Source: Pedobacter sp. MC2016-24
Lineage (GTDB): Bacteria > Bacteroidota > Bacteroidia > Sphingobacteriales > Sphingobacteriaceae
NCBI RefSeq assembly: GCF_015223055.1
Contig: NZ_JADFBX010000001.1
Coordinates: 1,226,547-1,290,546, forward strand
Direction of reading: 5' to 3'
Length of the DNA stretch: 64,000 nucleotides
Numbering within the stretch: position 1 is the stretch's first letter; every line of letters begins with the position of its first letter. A program made the translations under genes and the position numbers. The notes below the pieces were generated by a model. That model did not search any database and was not told where the DNA came from. It saw only the letters and a list, made by a program, of their open reading frames with translations. Below are positions 8,541-17,773 of the stretch, one piece after another.

Positions 8541-10310
8541 ATGAATACACAAAGTTTGGATACGCCAAATAATTTTTTCGAAAATAAGGTCATCGGACAT
8601 CCCGCGGGTTTGTTCGTCCTTTTCTTTACGGAGATGTGGGAAAGATTCTCCTACTATGGGATGCGGGCTTTATTGGTACTGTTCCTGACTTCTTCTTTAA
8701 TCGGAGAAAATGCAGGATGGGGTTGGCCAAGAGAATATGCACTGGCAATTTATGGTTCATATACGGGTCTGGCTTATTTAACACCAATTTTAGGTGGATA
8801 CATAGCCGACAGGATTATTGGTTACCGTTGGGCCGTTATTGTAGGTGCCCTGCTCATGACTTTAGGTCACCTTTCTATGGCGATTGAAATAGATCATTCT
8901 TTCATGTACCTGGGCTTGTGCCTATTGGTATTGGGTAATGGTTTCTTCAAACCGAACATGACTTCGATCATTGCACAGATGTACAAACAACACCCGGAGA
9001 AAAAAGATGGTGCCTACACCATTTTCTATATGGGTGTAAATGCAGGTGCATTTTTAGGGATGTTGCTTTGCGGTTACATTGGCGAAAACAAAGACTGGGG
9101 ATGGGCTTACGGATTCGGTTTAGCCGGCATCTTTATGTTCATCGGGATGTTACAATTCTACTTTACGCAAGGTATTTTTGGTAACATCGGTTTGAAACCG
9201 TTAAAAACTGAAGAGAAAGATCTTACTGAAACTCCGGATGAGGCAACCAGAAATCCCTTTTCTAAGTTTGACTTAATCGTAATTGGTTTAATTGCGGTAA
9301 TTGGCCTTTCCTGGATCATCAACGATCCGGTATCTAAAATTACCAGCATGAGTATCTTCAATTTCCAGGTGGCCGGCATTGCAGGCAGTAACCTTATGAT
9401 TGTGATTGCATTGGTATTGTTCTTATTTATCCTGGTGAAAAGGATATCTCAATACACGCCCGTTTTAAGAGATAAAATGATCGCGGTAATTATCCTTGCT
9501 TTCATCACCATCTTTTTCTGGGCATCTTTTGAGCAGGCTGGTGGTTCAATGACCATCTTTGCAAAAGATTATACCCAAAGGGTGCTAACCGGCGATTCTA
9601 AAGTGATTTTCAATGTGGTAAACACCCTAATTACGGTAATCCCATTGATGATCATCTCTTATGTATTGTTAAAACTATTCGCTAAAACTTTCGGCAAATA
9701 CTCTTTAGGTAACATCATCCTGGCTTCTGGCTTTGTGATCATCTGGGTAATTGTAATTTACATGCTTAAAAATCAGTACAGCGAAGTTAAATCTGAAGTT
9801 CCTGCCACCTGGTTCGGTATTTTAAACTCCTTGTTCATCATCAGCTGTGCGCCTATTGTGTCCAAACTATGGGAAAGTAAATACAACCCTTCTGCGACTT
9901 TTAAAAACGGTTTCGGAATGATCTTATTGGGTATTGGTTTCGCCGTACTGGCTTATGGTGCAAGTACCATTCCCCAGGGCGCAGCTGTGGCATCGGTGAG
10001 CATGATCTGGCTGGTTCTGGCTTACTTCTTCCACACCATGGGCGAACTGTTCATTTCCCCGGTTGGTTTGTCTTATGTGAGTAAATTGGTTCCGGGAAGG
10101 ATGATCGCCATCATGTTCGGTATCTGGTACCTCGCTATTGCCATTGGTAACAAAATAGCAGGTACTATGGGTGGTATGATTGACGAGATTACTTCGAAAT
10201 ATTCCATGACGACTTTCTTCCTGATCTTCACTTTTATTCCGGTGGGTCTGGGTCTCATCATCATGTTACTGACTCCAGTCCTTAAACGATTAATGCACGG
10301 CGTAAAATAA
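8541..10310 (+). CDS. Proton-dependent peptide transporter (POT/PTR2, MFS)
   Basis: 589 residues with 12-14 predicted membrane helices. It imports di- or tripeptides with protons across the inner membrane. The N-terminal family signature is present: FTEMWERFSYYGMRALL (the ExxERFxYYG proton/peptide site) followed by the loop motif GGYIADRIIGYR, and FKPNMTS after helix 4. Its length is longer than DtpT because of extra C-terminal helices. Its nearest neighbour at 10370 is a paralogue, separated by a strong terminator, so the two are probably regulated separately. Confidence 0.95.
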   Translation: MNTQSLDTPNNFFENKVIGHPAGLFVLFFTEMWERFSYYGMRALLVLFLTSSLIGENAGWGWPREYALAIYGSYTGLAYLTPILGGYIADRIIGYRWAVIVGALLMTLGHLSMAIEIDHSFMYLGLCLLVLGNGFFKPNMTSIIAQMYKQHPEKKDGAYTIFYMGVNAGAFLGMLLCGYIGENKDWGWAYGFGLAGIFMFIGMLQFYFTQGIFGNIGLKPLKTEEKDLTETPDEATRNPFSKFDLIVIGLIAVIGLSWIINDPVSKITSMSIFNFQVAGIAGSNLMIVIALVLFLFILVKRISQYTPVLRDKMIAVIILAFITIFFWASFEQAGGSMTIFAKDYTQRVLTGDSKVIFNVVNTLITVIPLMIISYVLLKLFAKTFGKYSLGNIILASGFVIIWVIVIYMLKNQYSEVKSEVPATWFGILNSLFIISCAPIVSKLWESKYNPSATFKNGFGMILLGIGFAVLAYGASTIPQGAAVASVSMIWLVLAYFFHTMGELFISPVGLSYVSKLVPGRMIAIMFGIWYLAIAIGNKIAGTMGGMIDEITSKYSMTTFFLIFTFIPVGLGLIIMLLTPVLKRLMHGVK

Positions 10311-10312
10311 TA

Positions 10313-10348
10313 AAAAAAGCCTTTGAGATCTCACTCAAAGGCTTTTTT
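10313..10348. terminator. Rho-independent terminator between the two POT genes
   Basis: 15-bp perfect stem (AAAAAAGCCTTTGAG and complement) with a 6-nt loop, ending in a T tract. The second POT ATG is only 22 nt further on. Confidence 0.85.
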
Positions 10349-10369
10349 CAATTCATAGAAAAAATCAAA

Positions 10370-11863
10370 ATGCAACAAGACATTACACTGGAGGAAATCC
10401 AGGACTTTAAAGGTAAATACCCAAAGCAACTTTGGGCCTTATTTTTGGTAGAGATGTGGGAACGTTTTTGCTTTTATGGCATGCGTGGAATGCTCGCTAT
10501 TTTTATGATCGACAAGATTGTCGGACTTTCACTTAGCGATAAAGACGCCAATCTACAGTACGCTGCCATCCAGGCATTTGTATATGCATTTACTTTCCTC
10601 GGTGGTATTTTTGCAGATAAAATTCTAGGTTTCAGAAAATCACTCTTCTTTGGTGGCATGATTATGATTCTTGGGAACTTAATTATTGCCGCGTCACCAA
10701 AAGAGTTCTTCTACATTGGAATTACGCTTTCTATTATCGGAACTGGCTTTTTCAAACCCAATGTTTCATCTATGGTGGGCGACCTCTATAAAGAAGGTGA
10801 TGGACGCAGAGATGCAGGATACGGAATGTTCTATGCAGGCATCAATATTGGTGGTTTATTGGGCGGTGCTTTATGTGTATACCTGGGTAAATATGTTTCC
10901 TGGAATTATGCCTTCCTTGCGGCGGCCATTGTTATGGCTTTGGGATTGATTACCTTCATCTTTACCAAGAAAACGCTGGGCCCAATTGGTGATTCTCCTT
11001 TAAAACACATGCCTGCAGGCAAGAAAAGAACGCGCGAAATTGGCGTGTACATGTTCTCGCTGATCTCCATTCCTTTAATTTTGATCATGGTTCAAAACAC
11101 GCATTATACAGACTACTTCATGTATACCATTGCGCCTTTGTCGGTCATCTATTTCTTGTATGAAACCTTTAAAGTGGAGGACCGGAAGTTCCGTATGAAA
11201 TTATTTGCTGCATTTATCTTCATTTTCTGTTACTTCCTGTTTAATGCCATCTATGAACAGAGTGGTGGCTCTTTAGCCCTTTTTGCAGAAAAGAATTTAT
11301 CACATACCTTATTGTTCTTTAACATTGACCCGAACGTAGTCAACAACAGTTCCAACTCTTTATTTGTAATTGTATTGAGTCCGCTGATTGGCTTATTGTG
11401 GTTATGGCTGGCAAAAAAGAAAATGGAACCAAATTCTATCATTAAATTTGGTATTGGGTTCCTGTTCCTGGCCGCTTCATTTTACATCTTCTTTTACACC
11501 CGTTTCTTTGCAGATGCCAATGGTGTAACCTCATTAAATCTATTTACTTTAGGTTATTTTGTGACCACGATCGGCGAACTTTGCCTGGGTCCGATTGGCA
11601 TGTCACTGGTAACCCAACTATCGCCTAAAAAACTGACAGGTATGATGATGGGTATGTGGTTTTTAGCCAGTGCATTCGGACAGTTTGCAGCGGGTAAATT
11701 TGGTGCGGAAATGTCGGTGAGTGGCGACAACGTTTCATTATTGACCAAACTGGAATCTTACACGTCTGGTTATTATCAATTGGCCATCTACGCAGCCATT
11801 GCTGGTGTATTCCTGATCCTGTTCTCTCCATTGATCAAGCGCCTAATGCAAGGCGTAAGCTAG
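10370..11863 (+). CDS. Proton-dependent peptide transporter (POT/PTR2), paralogue
   Basis: 497 residues, close to the usual DtpT length, about 12-14 helices. Signature VEMWERFCFYGMRGML near residue 30 and FKPNVSS near 125, as in the preceding gene; the two are clearly related but diverged throughout. The ATG lies 22 nt after the upstream terminator, leaving little space for a separate promoter, so expression may depend on read-through or on a promoter inside the terminator region. Confidence 0.95.
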   Translation: MQQDITLEEIQDFKGKYPKQLWALFLVEMWERFCFYGMRGMLAIFMIDKIVGLSLSDKDANLQYAAIQAFVYAFTFLGGIFADKILGFRKSLFFGGMIMILGNLIIAASPKEFFYIGITLSIIGTGFFKPNVSSMVGDLYKEGDGRRDAGYGMFYAGINIGGLLGGALCVYLGKYVSWNYAFLAAAIVMALGLITFIFTKKTLGPIGDSPLKHMPAGKKRTREIGVYMFSLISIPLILIMVQNTHYTDYFMYTIAPLSVIYFLYETFKVEDRKFRMKLFAAFIFIFCYFLFNAIYEQSGGSLALFAEKNLSHTLLFFNIDPNVVNNSSNSLFVIVLSPLIGLLWLWLAKKKMEPNSIIKFGIGFLFLAASFYIFFYTRFFADANGVTSLNLFTLGYFVTTIGELCLGPIGMSLVTQLSPKKLTGMMMGMWFLASAFGQFAAGKFGAEMSVSGDNVSLLTKLESYTSGYYQLAIYAAIAGVFLILFSPLIKRLMQGVS

Positions 11864-11900
11864 AATGACGTTTATTTAACATATTTTAACCCGTAACCCT

Positions 11901-11919
11901 AACCCGGTTGCGGGTTTTT
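11901..11919 (+). terminator. Rho-independent terminator after the POT pair
   Basis: Stem AACCCG / CGGGTT with loop GTTG, followed by TTT. Lies 38 nt after the POT stop. Confidence 0.65.
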
Positions 11920-11959
11920 CCATTTAGTTTCCATAATTTCGCCAAATAATTTATTTACC

Positions 11960-12682
11960 GTGTCAGACAGCCTAATTATAATTCCAACATACAACGAAAA
12001 AGAAAACATTGAAAGGATCATTAGAAAGGTATTTTCTTTGAGTTATTTTTTCGAAATCCTGATCATTGATGATGGATCCCCGGATGGCACGGCTGATATT
12101 GTTAAAAATTTACAACAGGAATATCCTGCCCTGCATTTAGAACAACGCAGCGGAAAGCAAGGATTGGGCACGGCTTACATCCATGGCTTTAAATGGGCAT
12201 TGGAAAGACCGCAGTATGAATTTATCTTTGAAATGGATGCCGATTTTTCGCACAATCCGGATGACTTGATTCGCTTGCGCACAGCCTGTGTAGCTGGTGC
12301 TGATCTGGCGATTGGTTCACGGTATGTAAATGGCGTAAACGTGGTAAACTGGCCGATGAGCCGGGTTTTGATGTCTTATTTTGCATCAATGTATGTGCGC
12401 ACAATCACCAGGATCAAAATTCAGGATGCCACTGCCGGTTTTAAATGTTACAGACGCAAAGTGCTTCAAACCATTCCAATGGACAAGATCAAGTTTGTGG
12501 GTTATGCTTTCCAGATTGAAATGAAATTTACAGCAATTAAATATGGTTTCAACGTAGTTGAAGTACCCATCATTTTTACAGACCGTACCGAAGGTTCCTC
12601 AAAAATGAGTACCAGTATTTTCAGGGAAGCTTTTATTGGGGTCATCCAGATGAAAGTATGGAGCTGGTTTAGAAAATATTAG
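11960..12682 (+). CDS. Polyprenol-phosphate mannosyltransferase-like glycosyltransferase (GT2)
   Basis: 240 residues, a DPM1-type GT-A enzyme without membrane domain. It transfers a sugar from a nucleotide donor to a polyprenyl phosphate at the inner face of the membrane. Visible motifs: IIPTYNEKENI at 7-17, DDGSPDGT at 37-44, and the metal-binding MDADFSH with DAD at 93-95. GTG is used as start codon; no in-frame ATG lies upstream. The large DUF2723 protein at 32055 belongs to a family proposed to use such lipid-linked sugars, but linkage is inference. Convergent overlap of 4 nt with the next gene. Confidence 0.9.
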   Translation: MSDSLIIIPTYNEKENIERIIRKVFSLSYFFEILIIDDGSPDGTADIVKNLQQEYPALHLEQRSGKQGLGTAYIHGFKWALERPQYEFIFEMDADFSHNPDDLIRLRTACVAGADLAIGSRYVNGVNVVNWPMSRVLMSYFASMYVRTITRIKIQDATAGFKCYRRKVLQTIPMDKIKFVGYAFQIEMKFTAIKYGFNVVEVPIIFTDRTEGSSKMSTSIFREAFIGVIQMKVWSWFRKY

Positions 12683-13191
12683 TCCTTCCTTTCCTTGCCA
12701 TCCCGCATCATGGTACCAAAGTCCCAGCCTTGATCCATAGCAGAGATAATCTTCACGATTCGTTTGGTTCTTGTGGCTTCTGTCTTAGCCGTGTTGAGCC
12801 AGTTGATATAGTAGTTTTGGTGAGATTTAGGTTGCTTTAAAAAATTTTGCATCAAATGCGCTTCATCTGAGAGATATATTTCCAGATCTTCAGGCATTTC
12901 AATTTTGAAGGTGGTATCTTCTGTCAAAGACAATTCAAGCACTGCTCCTTTTTCTTTTCTCAACTTTTTACGCAGTGCTCCGTTTAAGGCAATGATGAAA
13001 TTTCCCTCCCCCATTGGCACCATGGAAACCCCTTCAATCGCGACCTGATCCAGGTACCCTTTCACCCTAAAGCTTTTTCTACAATCTGATTTGATCTGAT
13101 TGGCAATAGCTAATGGAATGAAAACGTAGGTCCAGCCTGTTTTTTCACCCATGTCATGGAAACGTTCTATTTCTGCTTTGAAAGTGATCAT
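12679..13191 (-). CDS. YdeI/OmpD-associated family protein with DUF1905
   Basis: 170 residues. The N-terminal half (~1-95) fits DUF1905, a small beta-barrel (FHDMGEKTGWTYVFIP; SMVPMGEGNFIIALN). The C-terminal half fits the bacteriocin-protection, YdeI-like domain, with YINWLNTAKTEATRTKRI. Molecular function is not established for the family. The 3' end overlaps that of the convergent glycosyltransferase by 4 nt. Confidence 0.85.
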   Translation of the reverse strand: MITFKAEIERFHDMGEKTGWTYVFIPLAIANQIKSDCRKSFRVKGYLDQVAIEGVSMVPMGEGNFIIALNGALRKKLRKEKGAVLELSLTEDTTFKIEMPEDLEIYLSDEAHLMQNFLKQPKSHQNYYINWLNTAKTEATRTKRIVKIISAMDQGWDFGTMMRDGKERKD

Positions 13192-13228
13192 ACAAGCTTA
13201 AAGATAAGGAAGAATTTAGTGATTTTTG

Positions 13229-14098
13229 TTAGAATTTCTCTTCAACCCCGAGCCCAAATAAAGCGAAATCGTACTTCACCGGATCTAAAGGATCAAATTT
13301 GAGTAATTCATTCGTCAGTTCCACTGCAGTTCTCCAATCGGTTTGTTTGCGCTCAATTAAACCAAGTCTCCTCGCCACACGATCCACATGTACATCACAA
13401 GGACAAATCAAATCTTTGGGTTGAAGCGTGTTCCAAATCCCAAAATCTACACCCAGACTGTCTTTTCGCACCATCCACCTCAGGAACATATTCAACCTTT
13501 TACAAGTGGATTTTTGCAAGGGAGAAGAAACATGTTTGATCGTTCTTCCCGGAAAATCTGGCAAAGAGAAGAAATAAGACCGGAAATAATTGAGGGAACG
13601 TTCAATGAGCGGTTTTTGCAGGTCTAATTCAGACAGCATACAACTGGAAGAGGCATACAATCCACCTTCCTCATAATTCCCTAAAACCTGGGCGGATACA
13701 AAGTCTGCCTGAAAGATATCACCAGGAGGCAAAAATGCCGTTTCCAGACTATCAGATTGCTGGTAATGCTGGTTAAAAAAAGCAACAAAATACAGCAGAT
13801 CGGTATCATTAAAGGTCCGGTGTTTAAAGCCAAGTAACCTTTTCAGATCCTGATCGCCGTGATGCAGCATGAAATTATACGGATCATTATCCATCCGGTT
13901 AAACAATTCATTACACTTATTAATGATCGTTTTACGCTGTCCCCAAGCTAAAATTGCCGCAAAAAATGCGGCAATTTCGATATCTTGTTGCTTTGAATAT
14001 TGATGCGGAATACAAATGGGATCATTTTCAATGAAGTTGGGCCGGTTGTACTGGCCATACTTCATGTCTAAAAAATCTTTCAGTTCTAAGAATTCCAA
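13229..14098 (-). CDS. TIGR02757/DUF2400 family protein
   Basis: 289 residues, normal length. Contains AFFAAILAWGQRKTII near residue 45 and CPCDVHVDRVARRLGL near 230, hallmarks of this HhH-GPD-related family, whose biochemical role is unknown. It is followed on the same strand by no close gene (38 nt to the YdeI gene start) and is preceded by the cystathionine gamma-synthase gene, 23 nt away, so the 16746-12679 genes may form one minus-strand unit. Confidence 0.85.
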   Translation of the reverse strand: MEFLELKDFLDMKYGQYNRPNFIENDPICIPHQYSKQQDIEIAAFFAAILAWGQRKTIINKCNELFNRMDNDPYNFMLHHGDQDLKRLLGFKHRTFNDTDLLYFVAFFNQHYQQSDSLETAFLPPGDIFQADFVSAQVLGNYEEGGLYASSSCMLSELDLQKPLIERSLNYFRSYFFSLPDFPGRTIKHVSSPLQKSTCKRLNMFLRWMVRKDSLGVDFGIWNTLQPKDLICPCDVHVDRVARRLGLIERKQTDWRTAVELTNELLKFDPLDPVKYDFALFGLGVEEKF

Positions 14099-14121
14099 TC
14101 GTTTCTATTTAAAATTTAAAT

Positions 14122-15261
14122 TTATTTAAGCGCCTGCTCAAGGTCGGCCAGTAAATCGTCAATATCCTCTACACCTACGCTTAAACGCAACAGGTTATCA
14201 GTTACCCCTACCTTTTCACGTTCCTCTTTTGGGATAGAACCATGAGTCATGGTAGTTGGATGATTGATTAAAGATTCTACACCACCCAGTGATTCTGCTA
14301 AGGTAAATACCTTGAAGGACGAAGCCACACGGAAAGTCTCCTGCAAGTCGGCATCTTTTAACGTAATGGATACCATACCACCAAAGCCACGCATTTGTTT
14401 TTTGGCAATGTCGTGGTTGGGATGATCTTCAAAACCAGGCCAATAGATCTTATCTATTTTCGGGTGGTTTTTCAGGAAACGGGCTACTTTTTCACCATTC
14501 TCGCAATGCGCTTTCATGCGCAGATGTAAAGTTTTAATCCCCCTAAGCACCAGGAACGCATCTTGCGGACCAGGCGTAGCACCACAGGCATTGTAAATGA
14601 ACCAAAGGTCTTTGTACAATTGATCATCATTGACCAATAAGGCCCCCATGACCACGTCAGAGTGACCACCAATATATTTCGTTACCGAATGCATAACAAT
14701 ATCTGCCCCTAAATCCATAGGATTTTGCAGGTACGGAGAAGCAAAAGTATTGTCCACCGCCAGCAGCAACTGATGCGCTTTGGTAATTTTAGCCACGCCC
14801 TCAATGTCGATGATACGCATGGTTGGATTGGTTGGTGTTTCTATCCAGACCAGTTTGGTTTTCTCGTTCACATATTCGAGAATATTTTCAGGCTTGGCCA
14901 GATCAATAAAATGAAATTTGATGCCGTATTTTTCATATACTTTAGTAAAAATACGATACGAACCACCATAAAGATCGTTTCCGGTAATCACCTCATCGCC
15001 AGGCTTCAACAACCGCATTACCGTATCCGTTGCACCCATACCACTAGAGAAAGCCAGTCCGTATTTGGCATTTTCCAATGCTGCCAGGCAATCTTCCAAT
15101 GCTTTACGCGTTGGGTTTGTTCCCCTGGAATATTCATAACCTTTGTTGTCTCCAGGCGATTTTTGCCAATAGGTAGACGTTTGATATATAGGCGTCATTA
15201 CTGCGCCGGTTGTTGGATCAGGCTCCTGGCCTGCATGGATCGCTTTAGTTGCAAATTTCAT
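14122..15261 (-). CDS. metB: Cystathionine gamma-synthase / trans-sulfuration PLP enzyme
   Basis: 379 residues. Joins an activated homoserine with cysteine to form cystathionine, or acts in the reverse trans-sulfuration direction; the family cannot always be divided by eye. PLP-binding lysine is K195 in HSVTKYIGGHSD; SSGMGAT at 72-78 binds the cofactor phosphate; the N-terminal segment TKAIHAGQEPDPTTGA is typical. Aspartate kinase at 29459 would supply the homoserine branch, but the genes are not linked. It lies 12 nt downstream of proS. Confidence 0.88.
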   Translation of the reverse strand: MKFATKAIHAGQEPDPTTGAVMTPIYQTSTYWQKSPGDNKGYEYSRGTNPTRKALEDCLAALENAKYGLAFSSGMGATDTVMRLLKPGDEVITGNDLYGGSYRIFTKVYEKYGIKFHFIDLAKPENILEYVNEKTKLVWIETPTNPTMRIIDIEGVAKITKAHQLLLAVDNTFASPYLQNPMDLGADIVMHSVTKYIGGHSDVVMGALLVNDDQLYKDLWFIYNACGATPGPQDAFLVLRGIKTLHLRMKAHCENGEKVARFLKNHPKIDKIYWPGFEDHPNHDIAKKQMRGFGGMVSITLKDADLQETFRVASSFKVFTLAESLGGVESLINHPTTMTHGSIPKEEREKVGVTDNLLRLSVGVEDIDDLLADLEQALK

Positions 15262-15273
15262 ATCTTTCGTTTT

Positions 15274-16746
15274 TTAGTAAGCCCTGGCAAACAAGACCCT
15301 TTGTTTAGAAGGTTTCCCAGAGTAAATACAAATGCCATCTTCCAGTTTATTGTCTAAAGGAACACAACGGATTGTCGCTTTCGTTTCCTCTTTGATCTTT
15401 TGCTCGGTTTCAGGCGTACCATCCCAATGCGCGGCAATAAATCCAGCTTTAGTATCCAGCAATTCTTTAAACTCATCGTAAGAATTAACTTCCGTAATGT
15501 GTTCGTTACGGAACGTAGCTGCCTTATTGTAAATGTTTTCCTGTATTTGTTCAAGCAACTGCACCAGGTAAATTTCGAGCCCATCCTGTGTAACTGTTTG
15601 CTTTTCCCTGGTATCGCGGCGCGCTACTTCTACTGTTCCGTTTTCCATATCTCTGCCACCAACTGCAATCCGGATCGGAACACCTTTCAGTTCATATTCA
15701 GCAAATTTAAATCCAGGACGCTGGGTATCGCGGTCGTCATACTTCACAGATACACCCATTCTTTTCAGCTTGGCAATCAATTCATCAGCAAAGCCGGATA
15801 TGTTTTTAAGTTCTTCTTCAGTTTTATAGATTGGCACAATAACCACTTGTATAGGTGCCAGTTTTGGCGGCAATACCAAACCTGCGTCATCACTGTGTGC
15901 CATGATCAATGCACCAATTAAGCGGGTTGAAACACCCCATGAGCTGGCCCATACATGTTCAATTTTACCTTCTTTATTGGTGAATTTCACATCAAAAGCT
16001 TTGGCAAAGTTTTGTCCGAGGAAATGGGAAGTGCCTGCCTGCAATGCTTTACCGTCCTGCATCAAAGCTTCAATACAATACGTATCCAGCGCTCCTGCAA
16101 AACGTTCGTTTGGTGTTTTAACACCCTTAACTACCGGCACTGCCATCCAGTTTTCAGCAAAGTCTGCATATACATCCAGCATTTGTTTCGTTTCTGCCAC
16201 AGCCTCTTCCGAAGTGGCGTGAGCCGTATGACCTTCCTGCCATAAAAATTCAGTGGTCCGCAAGAACAAGCGGGTACGCATTTCCCAGCGTACTACGTTG
16301 GCCCACTGGTTAACCAGGATTGGCAAATCACGGTAAGATTGAATCCAGCCTTTGTATGTATTCCAGATGATGGTTTCCGAAGTTGGTCTGACAATCAGTT
16401 CTTCTTCCAGTTTGGCAGTTTCGTCGACAATAATGTTTCCGTTGCCATCATTTTTAAGACGATAATGTGTCACAACGGCACATTCTGTGGCAAAACCCTC
16501 TACGTGCGAGGCTTCTTTAGAAAAAAATGACTTAGGAATGAATAAAGGAAAATAAGCATTGCTGTGACCGGTATCTTTAAATTTCTGGTCTAAAACCGCC
16601 TGCATCTTCTCCCAAATGGAATATCCATAGGGTTTTATCACCATACAACCCTTTACGGATGAGTGCTCTGCCAGGTCAGCCTTTATAACAATGTCGTTAT
16701 ACCACTGGGAATAATCTTCGTTTCTGCTTGTAATACCTTTGCTCAT
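15274..16746 (-). CDS. proS: Prolyl-tRNA synthetase, short (archaeal/eukaryote-like) form
   Basis: 490 residues; charges tRNA-Pro. Begins [19 protein letters not shown], with class II motif 2 around [20 protein letters not shown] and motif 3-like region [14 protein letters not shown]. The bacterial editing insertion is absent, so this is the ProS type 3 form usual in Bacteroidetes. An anticodon-binding domain (~290-390) and a C-terminal zinc-less domain ending in Tyr follow. A TAAATTTG -7-like box (16801-16794 on the minus strand) lies about 50 bp upstream of the ATG. Confidence 0.95.
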   Translation of the reverse strand: MSKGITSRNEDYSQWYNDIVIKADLAEHSSVKGCMVIKPYGYSIWEKMQAVLDQKFKDTGHSNAYFPLFIPKSFFSKEASHVEGFATECAVVTHYRLKNDGNGNIIVDETAKLEEELIVRPTSETIIWNTYKGWIQSYRDLPILVNQWANVVRWEMRTRLFLRTTEFLWQEGHTAHATSEEAVAETKQMLDVYADFAENWMAVPVVKGVKTPNERFAGALDTYCIEALMQDGKALQAGTSHFLGQNFAKAFDVKFTNKEGKIEHVWASSWGVSTRLIGALIMAHSDDAGLVLPPKLAPIQVVIVPIYKTEEELKNISGFADELIAKLKRMGVSVKYDDRDTQRPGFKFAEYELKGVPIRIAVGGRDMENGTVEVARRDTREKQTVTQDGLEIYLVQLLEQIQENIYNKAATFRNEHITEVNSYDEFKELLDTKAGFIAAHWDGTPETEQKIKEETKATIRCVPLDNKLEDGICIYSGKPSKQRVLFARAY

Positions 16747-16852
16747 AACTGATTGGAACGTTTTTTGTGTTAATTAACTTGTATCGTAGGTTACAAATTT
16801 ATAAATTTATACCTACAAAAGTACGTTGAACACACACAAACAATATATAGTT

Positions 16853-17755
16853 ATGAAACCTAATCATTTATTCACCAGTATGCTGGCAGTAGCAACGATA
16901 GTTGTTGCGTCATGCTCTGCGCCGCGGATGGCACAGCAAAATACAAATGATGATGTTTATAATTCTGTAGCAAGAGCACAGGAATATAAACCGCAGGCAC
17001 CTGTTAGTCAGCAACAGTATAACCAGCCTGACGAATATTATGGTACCAGCGACCCATATTACGACATGGATTACTCTTCACGTATCAATAGATTCTACAA
17101 TTATCGCCCATGGAATAGCTATTACGATCCATACTTTGACGGTGGTTACTACGGTGGTTATGGCGGCGGATTCGGAATTGGCTTCGGCGGCGGATGGGGA
17201 TTATCGATGGGCTTAGGCTACGGTTCTTTATGGAATGGTGGCTGGGGTAACTATTATTCTCCTTTCTACGGCGGTGGATTTGGCTGGAACAATTACTATG
17301 GTGGTGGCTATTACGGCGGCGGCTTATGGGGTGGCGGTTACTATCCGGGTTATATAGGAAGTGGTTTTTATACCGGAAGAACAACCAATGTACCAAGACC
17401 ATCCATGGGTAACAGAGACGGATCAAACATGGGTCGTCCTACTTATGGCAACAGCAACGGTATTTCTCCAAGATCAGCACGTGGACAAAGCGGCGGAAAC
17501 ACAACCTATTCAAATGGTCGTCCGCAAACCAGTTATGGCGGAAATAGCGGCAGACCTACAAGAGGTGGTGAGGTTTCAAGACCAGTGCAAACAGAGAGTT
17601 CAAGACCAAGCAGAACTGAAAATACCAGACCTACTTACACACCCCCTCCTTCTTACACACCTCCTCCAAGTTCATCAGGTGGCGGTTCTGGCGGAAGTTC
17701 AGGCGGCGGAATGGGCGGTTCAGGCGGCGGAAGACCAACCAGGGGTGGCAGATAA
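16853..17755 (+). CDS. Gly/Tyr-rich lipoprotein
   Basis: 300 residues from the ATG at 16853, chosen because the signal peptide then starts MKPNHLF and ends in a lipobox with C21 (VVASC). The longer TTG-initiated frame from 16826 would add nine residues before it. Residues ~60-80 are acidic and Tyr-rich, ~95-170 consist of GGYYGGGW-like repeats, and the tail is Arg/Ser/Pro-rich with a Pro-Ser segment and Gly-Ser repeats ending in RPTRGGR. Such low-complexity outer-membrane lipoproteins are common in Pedobacter relatives; function unknown. The following FadL-like gene begins 18 nt downstream, so the two form an operon. Confidence 0.8.
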   Translation: MKPNHLFTSMLAVATIVVASCSAPRMAQQNTNDDVYNSVARAQEYKPQAPVSQQQYNQPDEYYGTSDPYYDMDYSSRINRFYNYRPWNSYYDPYFDGGYYGGYGGGFGIGFGGGWGLSMGLGYGSLWNGGWGNYYSPFYGGGFGWNNYYGGGYYGGGLWGGGYYPGYIGSGFYTGRTTNVPRPSMGNRDGSNMGRPTYGNSNGISPRSARGQSGGNTTYSNGRPQTSYGGNSGRPTRGGEVSRPVQTESSRPSRTENTRPTYTPPPSYTPPPSSSGGGSGGSSGGGMGGSGGGRPTRGGR

Positions 17756-17773
17756 TCTTTAACAAAGACATTT

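Noticed and set aside
15400..15921. 173-residue plus-strand frame
   Set aside because: Antisense of proS; the codon pattern follows proS.
17130..17350. Glycine-codon repeats as a CRISPR or structural repeat array
   Set aside because: Irregular coding repeats (GGYYGGG) without uniform repeat or spacer length.
17361..17762. 133-residue plus-strand frame in the glycine-rich gene
   Set aside because: Out-of-frame reading of low-complexity repeats in the lipoprotein gene.
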